DNA of 64,000 bases from CAVSUZ01 sp963791885 (GTDB taxonomy: Bacteria; Pseudomonadota; Alphaproteobacteria; Acetobacterales; Acetobacteraceae): positions 2,480,001 to 2,544,000 of the forward strand of contig CAWBUL010000006.1 in NCBI GenBank assembly GCA_963791885.1. Reading direction: 5' to 3'. Shown piece after piece: positions 55,067-64,000 of the stretch. Made by a program: the position numbers and the translations under genes. The notes under the pieces were generated by a model. The model was not told where the DNA came from and ran no database searches. It was given only the letters and a program-made list of their open reading frames with translations. Position 1 is the stretch's first letter; the number at the start of each line of letters is the position of its first letter.

Positions 55067-57008
55067 CTAAAACCCCCACTCCACTTGTCGCGCATTCCCA
55101 CGCTTTAGGCGTTGGTACCGCGCCAGCGCGAGCAGCGGGAAATACAGCCGATAGCCGTGGTACCGCAGGTAGAACACCCGCGGAAAACCCACGGCGGTAT
55201 ACGGAAGCTCCGACCATTCCCCATCGGTGCGCTGCGTCGCCGACAGGTATGCGATCCCCCGCGCTGCCGCCGGATGATCGACCTCACCCGCGGCCATCAA
55301 CCCGAGCACCGCCCACGCGGTCTGACTCGGTGTGCTTTCCTTGTAGAGGCCGTGCGGTGCGGCGCCGTACAACTCCTCATCCTCACCCCAGCCGCCATCC
55401 TCGCGCTGCGTGGCGGCCAACCAATCCACCGCGCGCCGCACTGCCGGATCATCCGCCGGCACGGCCGCCGCATTCAGTGCGCACAGCACGGACCACGTGC
55501 CATAAATATAATTCGTCCCCCACCGCCCGAACCAACTTCCCTCCGTCTCCTGCTCGCGCCGCAGAAACGCCAAAGCGCGCCGCATCACCGGATCGTCGGC
55601 GCCCATGCCGATCTGTGCCAGGAACGACACGCACCGAGCCGTCACATCCGATGTCGGCGGATCGAGCAGCGCGCCATGATCGGCAAACGGAATATGGTTC
55701 AGATGCAGATGCGTGTTCTCCGGCTCGAACGCCCCCCAGCCGCCATCGAACCGCCCGCCACCCTTCGATTGCATGCCCACGATCCATTCGCGCGCTCGGG
55801 CGATCGACTGGTCGTGGGCCGGATCGCCGATGCGGTGCAGCAGCATCCCAACCACCGCTGTGTCGTCCACGTCCGGGTAGTAGTCGTTCCAGTACCTGGA
55901 ACGCCCAGCCGCCAGGCCGCAGGTCCGGGCGCCGCACCGCCCAATCCCCCGGCACCTCCGTGACCTGCCGCTCCCGCAGCCATGCGCAGGCCTGCTCCAC
56001 CGGACCCGACTCGCAAGCCTCGAACACGGCATGGGCCGCCAGCCCCGTATCCCAGATCGGAGACAAGCATGGCTGGCAGTAGGCGCGGTCCGGTTCGACC
56101 ACCAGAAGCTTGCGCACGGCCTGCCAAGCGGTTGCGGCCTCCTTCGTGTCTCCCATCCCCAGCGTGTCGAACATCATCACCGAGTTGGCGATGGCGGGGT
56201 AGATTCCCCCCAACCCGTCGTCGCCGTTCAGCCGTTGCTTGACGAATTCCACGCACTTGTTGATGGCAGCCTGCCGTGGTTTCGCGGGAAACCATGGGCG
56301 CGCAACACGCAGACTAGTATCCAGTGCCTTGAAGAATCGCCCCCAGGCGGACTTGTACGGGCCACGGATGTAATCGCGCACCGTGGAGGGATCCTCCCGG
56401 AACAGCTCCCGCACCCCGATCCCGCGCGGGTTCCGGGCCTTCGGCTGCAACGCCATCAGCACCAACAGCGGGACGATCACGGTGCGCGACCAGTAAGACA
56501 CCTTGCTGAGATGGAACGGAAACCATAGCGGCAGGTGCATGATTTCCAGCGGCATCACCGGCACGGCCCGCCACGGCACCTGTCCGAACAGCGCCAACTG
56601 CGCCCGCGTAAAGACGTTCGTTCGCTCAGCGCCACCCGCCGCGAGGATCGCCTCCCGCGCGCGAACCATGTGCGGCGCATCGGCCGAATCACCGATGCAG
56701 CGCAAGGCGTAGTACGCCTTCACGCTGCACGACAGGTTCAGGCCGCCGTCGTGGAACAGCGGCCAGCCGCCATGCTCGCCCTGTGCGGCACGCAGATACA
56801 CGCCGATCTTGTTCTCGAGATCGGGGTCGATGCGGTCCAGGAAGTGCTCCAGCAGCACATACTCCGCTGGGATCGTGGAATCCGCTTCGAGTTCGAACAC
56901 CCAATGCCCGTCCGGCCGCTGCCGGCGCAGCAGCGCCGCCCGCGCGCCTTCCACGGCACGGGTCAGCGCCTCATCACTCAAGTTGGTCGGCGTTATTGTG
57001 TCGGGCAT
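55067..57008 (-). pseudogene. shc: Squalene-hopene cyclase, one +1 frame shift
   Basis: Cyclises squalene to hopene for hopanoid membranes. The start 'MPDTITPTNLSDEALTRAVE' (ATG 57008) overlaps the hpnE stop by 16 bp. Normal features: QW repeats, 'DGHWVFELEADSTIPAEYVL' and the catalytic 'YYPDVDDTAVVGMLLHRIGD'. Near 55895 the frame breaks right before this motif: '...GGWAFQ' continues as 'YWNDYYPDVDD' only if one G is skipped. The repaired protein has 646 residues, normal size, ending 'QVEWGF'. Since the upstream gene is whole, the extra base may be a sequencing error. Confidence 0.9.
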
Positions 57009-58237
57009 TCGCTCAAAAGCATTTCGGCGGCGCGGCGTCCCGACCGGATTGCACCTTCGATCGTGGCGGGCAAGCCGGTCGCCGTCCAATCTCCTGCGAG
57101 GAACAGGTTCGCATATTGCGTCCGCGTACTCGGACGCCGCGCCTCCTGAGCCGCCGTGGCCGCGAATGTGGCCCGCTTCTCCTTCACCACCCGCCACGCC
57201 GGGATTGAGCCACCCAGCCCGAGCGCGCCCTTCATATCGGCCCACACCGCGTCAGCGATCTCCTCGGCCGGCCGGTCCACGATGCGGTTGGCGGCGCTGA
57301 TAGTGGCTGAGACATGACCCGGCTTGACGAACACCCACTCCGCCGTGCCGCCGAGCAGCCCGTACAGCCCGGCTGGACCCGGATCGGCGTCCGCGCGGAC
57401 GTGGATGTTCAGGATCGCCTGGAATTCGTTCGGCACTGTCAGCCCCGGAACCAGGTCCGCCGCGACCCAGGGCGGCACCGCCAGAACCACGGCGTCCGCG
57501 GGCAAAATCTCTCCATCCACGGTCACGCCACGGCCATCCGGCGCCACAGCAGTGACCCGCGAACCAAACCGCACTTCCACCCCCCGGGCGCCCAGCGTTG
57601 CAACAGCCGGATCGACGAACGCCGCAGCCAGGGACACCCGCGGAAACCTCGGGATGCAATCCGCGCCCGAACGCATCAGCGTCTCCCGCACCACCGCGCC
57701 CAGCAGCCGGGCGAGACCCTCCTCCGGCGGTGTGTTCAGGGCGGCGATCGCCAGCGGCCCGACCAGGCGCTCGAAGAGGAGGGAAGGGGGGATCAGCGCT
57801 GCCACGCTGCGATCATCCTGCGTGCGCGCCAGACCGAGCAACGGCAGATAGTCGCGCAGCCGGCTGCCGGGCACGCGCCGGCCGGGCGCCATGATCCACC
57901 ACGGAACGCGCCCCTCGCTCAGCCGCAGTGTCCAGCGCTCTCCCCGTGCGAGATCGACGAACGGGAAGACGGGCGCATCGGGGCCGCCGAGCGCGTCCCC
58001 AGCATTGATCTCCCGCAGATACCCCATCGCGGCGGTATTGCCGGATAGGAGCAGGTGGTTGCCGTTGTCGATGGTCAGGGCCAGGCTGCGGTCGAAGTAG
58101 GACCGGCAGCGCCCTCCGGCGGCCGGCGCGGCCTCGTGCACGACTACGGACCGCCCGGCGGCACTCAGCGACAGGGCCGCAGCCAGTCCAGCCAGGCCGG
58201 CGCCGACCACGTGCACCGGATGTGTGGAGGATGTCAT
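56993..58237 (-). CDS. hpnE: Hydroxysqualene dehydroxylase
   Basis: 414-residue FAD enzyme that reduces hydroxysqualene to squalene, the step before shc. Dinucleotide motif 'VHVVGAGLAGLAAALSLSAA', 'VHEAAPAAGGRCRSYFDRSL', 'NGNHLLLSGNTAAMGYLREI' and C-terminal 'NLFLAGDWTATGLPATIEGA'. It overlaps shc by 16 bp downstream. Its ATG (58237-58235) overlaps the ATG of the divergent DUF35 gene within one CATG, an unusually tight head-to-head start. Confidence 0.95.
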   Translation of the reverse strand: MTSSTHPVHVVGAGLAGLAAALSLSAAGRSVVVHEAAPAAGGRCRSYFDRSLALTIDNGNHLLLSGNTAAMGYLREINAGDALGGPDAPVFPFVDLARGERWTLRLSEGRVPWWIMAPGRRVPGSRLRDYLPLLGLARTQDDRSVAALIPPSLLFERLVGPLAIAALNTPPEEGLARLLGAVVRETLMRSGADCIPRFPRVSLAAAFVDPAVATLGARGVEVRFGSRVTAVAPDGRGVTVDGEILPADAVVLAVPPWVAADLVPGLTVPNEFQAILNIHVRADADPGPAGLYGLLGGTAEWVFVKPGHVSATISAANRIVDRPAEEIADAVWADMKGALGLGGSIPAWRVVKEKRATFAATAAQEARRPSTRTQYANLFLAGDWTATGLPATIEGAIRSGRRAAEMLLSECPTQ

Positions 58238-58614
58238 GGACCGCGCCGAGCGTTCGCCTCTTGCTATCTATCTCGACCATCTCGGGCGCGGCGAGCTGGC
58301 CTACCAGTTCGACGCCGTTGCCGGCCGGGCGGTGTTCTATCCAAGGCTCGTGGCGCCGGAAACCGGGGCGGATCTGGAATGGCGGATCAGCGCCGGCCAG
58401 GGCACCGTTTATGCGACCACGGTTGTCCATCCCCAGCAGGGAGCGACCTACAACGTGGCACTGATCGACATGGATGAAGGCTTCCGGCTCATGAGCCGCG
58501 TCGAGGACGTTGCGCCCGAGACGGTGAAGATCGGCATGCGGGTGCGCTTCCGCGTCCATCTGCCGGAGGGGGAAGACCCGATCCCCGTCTTCACGCCGGA
58601 GGGGCTCGGCATGA
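58236..58614 (+). CDS. DUF35 OB-fold protein (acyl-CoA/thiolase partner), probable +1 shift at the 3' end
   Basis: GGAGGA lies six bases before the ATG at 58236. The protein reads 'LAIYLDHLGRGELAYQFDAV', 'RAVFYPRLVAPETGADLEWR' and 'GQGTVYATTVVHPQQGATYN', a DUF35 OB-fold of the kind that pairs with thiolase-like enzymes; the zinc-ribbon Cys residues are missing. As written the frame runs on into the thiolase. Skipping one C near 58605 ends it 'TPEGSA' at a TGA overlapping the thiolase ATG, the normal arrangement; that gives 125 residues. Confidence 0.78.
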
Positions 58615-58675
58615 ACGGTCTGCGGCGCGGCGCGGCGGCCATCGTGGGCGCCGCCGAATCCGATCTCGGCACGGA
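58611..58675 (+). pseudogene. Thiolase-like protein, N-terminal remnant cut by IS5
   Basis: 'MNGLRRGAAAIVGAAESDLG' is the standard opening of the thiolase/SCP-x-like proteins that partner DUF35 genes. After about 21 residues the sequence changes to the IS5 transposase region. The rest of the gene is not found in the window. Confidence 0.75.
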
Positions 58676-60034
58676 GCAACACCGATGCGTCCGAGGGAAC
58701 GGCGTGACAGCGGTCAGCGCGATCTGCTGCACTCACGGCTCGATCAGATCGTCGACCTGCACCATCCGCTCTCGAAGCTCGCCGCCACCATCGACTGGCG
58801 GTTCCTCGAAGATCAGCTCGGCGCGAGCTACAGCGAACACGCCCGGACGACCGCCGCTGCCGACGCGGCTGATGGCCGGCCTCGCCATCATCAAGCACAT
58901 GCACAGCCTTTCCGATGAGGCGCTGTGCGAACGCTGGCTGGAGAACCCGTATTATCAGCTGCTCTGCGGCGAGGCGATCAGCTGCCACCGGCTGCCATTC
59001 GATCGCTCCTCGCTGACCCGTTGGCGCCAGCGCATGGGGGAAGAGAAGCTGAAGGCGCGGTTGCAGGAGAGCCTGCACGCCGCCACCCGGATGGGCGCCG
59101 CCAAGCCTGCAGACTTCACCCGCGTCATCGTCGATACGACGGTGCAGCCAAAAGCGATCGCCTTCCCGACCGATGCGAAGCTGCTGCACCGCGCGCGCGA
59201 GCTGCTGGTACGGCTGGCACACAGGCACGGCGTCAGATTGCGCCAGTCCTACACAAGGCTCGGCAAGATCGCGCTGATCCGCCATCAGCGCTATGCGCAT
59301 GCCAAGCAGTTCAAGCGCGCCAATCGAATGCTGCGGACCCTGCGCACCCAATTGGGCCGGGTGATCCGCGATATCATGCGCAAGATCGCCGGCCAGTGCG
59401 ATCACAGACGCAACGCCAGCGCGGTCCGAAGATCTACAGCCTGCACGCGCCGGAAGTGGCGTGTATCGGCAAGGGCAAGGCGCATCGGCCATACGAATTT
59501 GGCGTCAAGGTCTCGGTGGCGACTACGCTGAATCGGTCCAAAGGCGGGCAGTTCGTCACTCAAGTCGCGGCACTGCCGGGCAATCCGTATGACGGGCACA
59601 CGCTGGCGAGCATCATTCCGGCGATCACGCAGCAGATCGGCGTCTCACTGACACAGGTGATCGCTGATGCGGGCTATCGCGGTCACAATGCACCGAGCGC
59701 GCCTGGGCTGCGGGTATTCACCGCGGGACAGAAGCGTGGCGTCACGCAGACCATCAAGCCGGCGCTGCGACGGCGGGCCACCGTGGAACCCGTGATCGGC
59801 CCCCTCAAGGCCGAGCACCGCATGGGCCGCAACTATCTCGCCACACCAGCCGGCGATGCGGTCAATGCGGTGCCCGCCGCAGTTGGGTACAACTTCCGGT
59901 TGCTGCTGGCCTGGCTGGCCATTCTTGTGCGTTGGTTCTTACTCGCTCTCTCGGGCGAACCGGCTCCTGCGAGCGGTTCGATCCTGACCGTGTCCGTCAG
60001 TCACGCACCCCGATCAGGGTTCTTCACGGACGAC
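58676..60034 (+). mobile_element. IS5-family element, left end missing
   Basis: The right end is fixed by the second copy at 63912: both share sequence up to ...TTCTTCACGGACGAC (60034). The expected left inverted repeat (GTCGTCCGTGAAGAACCC-like) is not present upstream of the transposase, which begins only about nine bases after thiolase sequence. So the left end was lost, perhaps together with the rest of the thiolase gene, by a deletion. Confidence 0.75.
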
Positions 60035-60037
60035 TAA
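58685..60037 (+). pseudogene. IS5-family transposase, two frame changes and an internal deletion
   Basis: Starts 'MRPRERRDSGQRDLLHSRLD' and 'HHPLSKLAATIDWRFLEDQL'. One extra base near 58835 shifts the frame before 'TPGRPPLPTRLMAGLAIIKH'; it runs to 'VIRDIMRKIAGQ' near 59395, where a segment of some 20-30 residues seems missing and the frame changes again before 'TQRQRGPKIYSLHAPEV'. The DDE residues are in 'VIVDTTVQPKAIAFPTDAKL', 'TQVIADAGYRGHNAPSAPGL' and 'RRATVEPVIGPLKAEHRMGR'. The TAA stop lies just outside the shared IS sequence. Probably inactive. Confidence 0.85.
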
Positions 60038-60041
60038 CAAA

Positions 60042-60511
60042 TTGCGACCTTTGCCCGACGGGCTGTGGTTGAAATTCGGGGGCACCCCTGCGGATCCTTT
60101 TGTGGATATCTTTGCTATCGAGGCCTGCAGCTCGCTTCAGAACCTGCTCGATAAGCGTTCGAGATTCGCGCCAAGCGTGCAATCTCTGCTTGCAGTCTGT
60201 CCGGTGCCCTGGCTGCTCGCGCCTATCCTGCCAGGCGACCCAACGCCGCGCTAGCAGGCGACCCGCGTCATTCGCTTTGAGCCCGCCGTCCCCTTCGTGG
60301 TGGTGGTGTGCGATCTGCGCGCGATGTACGGCCTCAAGCGTCCGCACTACGATGGTTTCATGCAGCACCACTGCCACACCCGCACGAGTTCTTCGTTCCG
60401 ATGGACAGCCTGACTGCTCAGGACGGCGATCGTGATCCGGCGCTTCGGTCATTGCTGGCGCGCGCGACCACCGCGGCCAGCTTCCTCGCACCGGAGGATT
60501 GCGCGGCGTAG
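60042..60511 (+). pseudogene. Decayed unknown gene downstream of the IS
   Basis: A coding-like frame runs 'LPDGLWLKFGGTPADPFVDI' to 'WLLAPILPGDPTPR', meets TAG at 60252-60254, and reopens in frame with 'TRVIRFEPAVPFVVVVCDLR' and 'MYGLKRPHYDGFMQHH'. Near 60385 it changes frame to 'HEFFVPMDSLTAQDGDRDPA' and ends 'TAASFLAPEDCAA' at 60511. The consistent protein-like character suggests one decayed gene, but I do not recognise it. Confidence 0.45.
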
Positions 60512-60560
60512 AGCAGGATCGCGCGAGGCGGATACGGCGGCGCGCGTGAATCTCGCCCTG
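60512..60560. repeat. Single copy related to the 58-bp repeat at 5.64 kb
   Basis: It shares GATCGCGCGAGGC and GCGCGTGAATCTCGC, in the same order and near-equal spacing, with the tandem units at 5639-5788; the middle differs. It lies between the decayed gene and the terminator. Confidence 0.55.
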
Positions 60561-60574
60561 AAAACCTCTGAAAC

Positions 60575-60600
60575 GGGCCGCCAGTTGTGGCGGCCCATTT
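60575..60600. terminator. Rho-independent terminator
   Basis: GGGCCGCC-AGTTGT-GGCGGCCC is an 8-bp GC stem followed by ATTTTTA on the plus strand. It abuts the stop of the leftward glycosyltransferase, so it may serve both directions; the T tract favours rightward transcripts. Confidence 0.85.
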
Positions 60601-62598
60601 TTATGCCGCTGCGTCTTGCGCGAAGCGCGGCCGCAAGCGTTCGGCAACAGCCTCAGCGCTCAGTTTTCGGATCACGTCCGCCCGCCCCTTTGCGCCAATC
60701 TCGCGCGCCTGCTCCGGCTCCTCAGCAATATACCGCATGAACGCGGCTGCCGCGTCGATCTCTGGCTCGGCCCAAAGCGAACCGCGCTGAAACGGGCCGT
60801 CTGCCTCCCGCACATATGCTTCGCGGCATGGCACCAGGTAGCTGTTGTCCTCGGTCATGAATTCGAGGTTGCCCGAGTATCCCGAGGCGATGACGGGTAC
60901 GCCGTAATACATCGCTTCCGCCATCGTGTAGCCGAACCCCTCGGCGCGACGGAGTGAGACGTAGCAATCCGCCTCCGCGACCAGCCGCAGCATATCGGCA
61001 CGCGGCGGGTGGCGATCGTCGAATTGGATTGTAAGGCCCGATGTACGCGCCAGTGCGCGCAATCGCTCCACACGTTCGCTGTGCTCGGGGCGATGAAGGC
61101 CGCCCACTTTGAGTGTCAGGAGCACGCGAGTGGCGTGATGCGTCCCCTGAAACGCGCGGGTGAAGCACTCGATGACCGCCTCGGGATTCTTTCACTCCAT
61201 CGAGCTGTTGGCATCGAAGACAAAGAGGAACCGCAAGATATCGCCGCCCAGGCGCTGGTCCGCGAGCTCGTGACAATCGGGGAACCGGTCGAAATCCAAT
61301 ACGTTCGGCACCACGCGCACCCGATTGGGGAACACTGTCCTGAATGGCACCGCGGCGAATTCCGAGATTGCCCAGATTTCATCGCAGCGATCGTAAACCG
61401 GCTTCCACCACAGACTGGCGTCCTGCTGCTCCCATGCCAGATGGGCAATATTCTCGCGGCCAGACAGATATTCGGGCCGTATGGTTCCCAGAATATCTTC
61501 GCTCATGTGAGGGTAAGTGACGAATACGTTTGTGTCCGACAGATAGTCGAACCGCTGAAATAGCTCCGAAAGTGGCGTTTCGTCGCGTAATTGGCCCGTG
61601 CACACCGGCACGGGATTAATCGGTCTCAACGTTCCCAGCATCTTAGCCAGACCACGCGTGGACTCGCCGATACCGATGTCGGAGTGGAAGTAGCCCCACA
61701 CGTTTATCCCAGGTCGCCGTTCGCGTTCCCTCAGTTGTTGAACAATCTGCTGCTGCACGGCGTCCCGAGCGGGAACCCGCTTGCGTAACGCCGCCCGATA
61801 CACCGGCTCAAGTCGTTGCAGACTGCGCCCCCCATTGCGCACGATGCGGAGGAAATCTACAACTTCGCCCGAAGACTCCCCAGGCCGCGGAAGCAGGTGA
61901 TGCAATTCCTCCTCCAGGCAAGCCTGCAACGGGTCGAACTGCGAGGCGTGTAATTCATAGCCTCGAATCGCCCAGGGTTCATGCCGAATTGCTTCAGGCA
62001 AAAAGCTGATACTGTTCTCTGACCGCCGTGACGCGCCCGAAAGCCGCCGCACCTGCGGTATTTGCAGATAAGGCGGCACCAACAGATGGCGTGCCGTCTG
62101 ATGAATGAAGCGAAGTAAGGCAACATCGTCCAGGTCGTACTCGAGACCTTCGCCAGCCGGCCGAATTAGCGCCCGTAGTGCCGGTTCCGGCCTGTCGGTC
62201 AGGAGCGAATCCTGACAAGCGCGCGCCACCTCCTCATTGCGAGAGAGGTAAGAAAAGATCCGGGCAAGCGATTGTTCGGCGGAGCACCACCGCAGTCGAA
62301 TCGCTGCACCCGGAGGGCAGTTGTGCTCGTTGGGCGCGTGCACGGCCAGCCAGTGGCAAAATTCGTCGTGATCGCTCCCTGTGATATCGGGATATGTGTC
62401 CTGAAGGTCAGGCCGCTTCGCGTATACCACCAAAGCGGCCATGACATCGGAAAAATAATACCACTCGGTGCGCGCCTCGAGCATGTCGTCGGCAATAGTC
62501 TCGTGGCCCAGCAGATGCGGTTGATGTGCTGCTTCAACGCGATCGCCACCCAGAAACCGCTTCGGTGAGCCGTTCAGCAGCTCGGAAATCGTGGTCAC
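60601..62598 (-). pseudogene. GT4-type glycosyltransferase with N-terminal extension, in-frame TGA
   Basis: 665 codons. The first 270 or so are a family-specific region ('MTTISELLNGSPKRFLGGDR', 'GYELHASQFDPLQACLEEEL'). The GT4 part starts 'GINVWGYFHSDIGIGESTRG' and continues 'CDEIWAISEFAAVPFRTVFP' and 'ILRFLFVFDANSSME'. There a TGA (61192-61194) stands where CGA (Arg of 'RKNPEAV') is expected, and the frame continues 'KNPEAVIECFTRAF' to the donor-binding 'RRAEGFGYTMAEAMYYGVPV'. One C-to-T change would explain it. The original protein would build a surface polysaccharide. Confidence 0.85.
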
Positions 62599-62652
62599 GA
62601 GTTGCGCCAGTGAATCAGAAATCAGCGTACGACGATAGCGATCGACAAGAAA

Positions 62653-63906
62653 CTAGATACCGTACTCCCGCCCTGCATGACGGCAGAACCATCGCCAGAA
62701 CCCGTCCGGAGACGCAGTGGTGTGGGCGTTGGAGAAAGCCTCTTGCAGGTCGGGGCGAATCTCATAAATTTCTGCTGCTACCAGCGGCAGCATGGAACCG
62801 GTGACCGGCAGTGGGCCCATCCGAAACTCGCAGATGCAATCCGCACCCTGGGCCGAACGGCCATCGAACTTCGGGGCATATGTCTCGTATTTCTTCAGCA
62901 GCTGCCGAATAAACTGATTGACCGTGAATTCATTAGCGAGCCGGTCGAAACGATAAGTCTCATGAAGCAGCGTGGAATTCTGACTCGGCGTCACCTCCTC
63001 GCTATACCAGGCCAGAATCTCTGCCACGAATGGCAGGTTGTAGACCGAATATCGGCGTTGTGGCGTGAGAGCCGAAGACGGTCGAACACGTCGTAGCCAC
63101 TGAAATGGAAGAACGCGAGCGGCTTGCCGTCGACCTGGAAACGACGACCTCCGTCCGTGCCGCCATCGCAGCGGAAGTCACGATCATGTAGGTTCCAGTA
63201 CGCGAGGTTATTAGAGCGGGTCTCCCGCAAGACTTGTGTTCCGGGCAATATCATCAAGGCCCAATTGAGATGGTGCTGGTCCGTCTGGTATCCGGCCTGA
63301 TCGAAAAAAGCGCCGGGCGAAAAGTTGGCTTCCTGCCAGACCCCAAGGAATTCACGGCACGCCGCCAGATCAGCGGCGAAGCAACCTGCATTGATTAAGA
63401 CCGGAATTGAACAGGTCCGTCCTCGACGGATGTAGCCAGTAATGCTGTGGCCTCGGCAAGGGTGTCAGCATATGGGGCACCAGGACAAGCGGGCAGGTTT
63501 CCGCGATCCCGATCATCTCGCTGAACCGGCTGAACACCGCGATATCGCAGTCGAGGTAAATCACCCGCCGGGCGAACGCCGCCAGAAAGTTCAGGAATGC
63601 CGGCTTGAGCGCATTGGAGAACTCGGCGGCAGTAAACTTGCTTGCGTACCAGCCTGCGTGGGCGACAGCCAGTTCCTCCAACAGCACGATTTCGCCTTCC
63701 GGAAACAGGCTTGCATCAGACGGCTCGCCGTCAACGAGCAACAAATAGGCCCGAAACTCAGGGTGATGTTCCAGAAAGCTGCGCGGTGTCAGGCAGGCGA
63801 ACGGTAGGAAATCGCGCGTGGCGATCAGCGCAAGGCACCAAGGAACCGGCGAACGCGGCACAGCGGCGAGCGCAAAGGCCTCGTCTGGCCCGGACCAGTC
63901 AGCGCT
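62653..63906 (-). pseudogene. Glycosyltransferase (GT-A, DxD type), 5' end lost to IS5, two frame shifts
   Basis: The frame is open from the IS edge ('ISADWSGPDEAFALAAVPRS', continuing 'PVPWCLALIATRDFLPFACL'), so the true start was upstream and is gone; a GTG at 63861 could serve. The DxD motif is 'RRVIYLDCDIAVFSRFSEMI'. At 63399 one extra base breaks 'DLFNSG' from 'LINAGCFAADLAACREFLGV'; near 63050 the frame shifts back the other way before 'YNLPFVAEILAWYSEEV', ending 'WFCRHAGREYGI'. It belongs with the GT4 gene downstream, 55 bp apart, as a surface-glycan pair. Confidence 0.8.
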
Positions 63907-63911
63907 AATTG

Positions 63912-64000
63912 GTCGTCCGTGAAGAACCCTGATCGGGTTGCGTAACTGACGGACACGGTCAGGATCGAACCGCTCGCAGGAGCCGGTTCGCCCGAGAGAG
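63912..64000 (-). mobile_element. Second copy of the IS5-type element, inverted, right end only
   Basis: GTCGTCCGTGAAGAACCCTG at 63912 onward is the reverse complement of the right end at 60034 of the first copy. Over the 89 visible bases only two differ. The element continues beyond the window. With the first copy it encloses the two glycosyltransferase genes, right ends facing inward. Confidence 0.9.

Overview
The window looks like chromosomal DNA of a high-GC alphaproteobacterium, most likely a member of the Acetobacteraceae/Rhodospirillales. This is inferred from the gene set: hopanoid genes hpnE and shc, the gltD-gltB order, the aldehyde-oxidase-type 'form II CO dehydrogenase', and IS5/IS630-type insertion sequences. 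I cannot name the species from sequence alone.

Layout. 1-3066 is an island edge: a tRNA-Ser(GGA) gene, an integrase remnant cut by an IS5-type element, and that element itself cut by a 1171-bp IS630 element. 3096-12135 holds core genes (lepA, alaS), two paralogous secreted proteins (one frameshifted), a dead MFS pump and a live DHA2 pump. 12272-15792 carries a WbsX/GH99-like gene, a VapC toxin remnant, an unknown gene and a second 1171-bp IS630. 15797-25511 has a DHA2 pump, a cupin, a DhaK-DhaL kinase, a repeat array, a deacylase coupled to a SelA-like PLP enzyme, an NDUFA9-like reductase and gltD. 25525-30064 is gltB with seven extra bases. 30143-32409 holds nudC, a small lipoprotein and a ligase-associated exonuclease. 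32410-39097 is accessory and decayed: repeats, VOC protein, two SDRs, a broken DUF4331 gene and a third IS630.

39208-52055 is the best organised block. A leftward run (cupin, amidase, MOSC protein, coxS/L/M-type molybdenum hydroxylase, two small proteins) stands back to back with a rightward operon: GntR/FCD regulator, sulfatase, TauABC-like importer with two permeases and an unknown 107-aa membrane protein. The most economical reading is uptake and desulfation of an organic sulfate ester on one side, and oxidation plus amide hydrolysis on the other, under the regulator between them. Substrates are unknown.

52132-54956 is a tight run (unknown protein, lipoprotein, lysine-2,3-aminomutase-like radical SAM enzyme, formamidase). 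55067-58237 encodes shc and hpnE, leftward. From 58236 on, a DUF35/thiolase pair is cut by an IS5-type element; a second, inverted copy of the same IS begins at 63912, and two damaged glycosyltransferase genes lie between.

A window-wide oddity: nearly every frameshift in an ordinary gene is a single EXTRA base (thirteen cases against two or three of the opposite sense), seven of them in gltB. This could be real decay, but it fits insertion-biased residual sequencing error better. I found no CRISPR array and no convincing defence system. The most novel-looking items are the sulfatase/ABC operon with its 107-aa protein, the SelA-like enzyme with an extra C-terminal domain, and the shared 125-bp repeat arrays.
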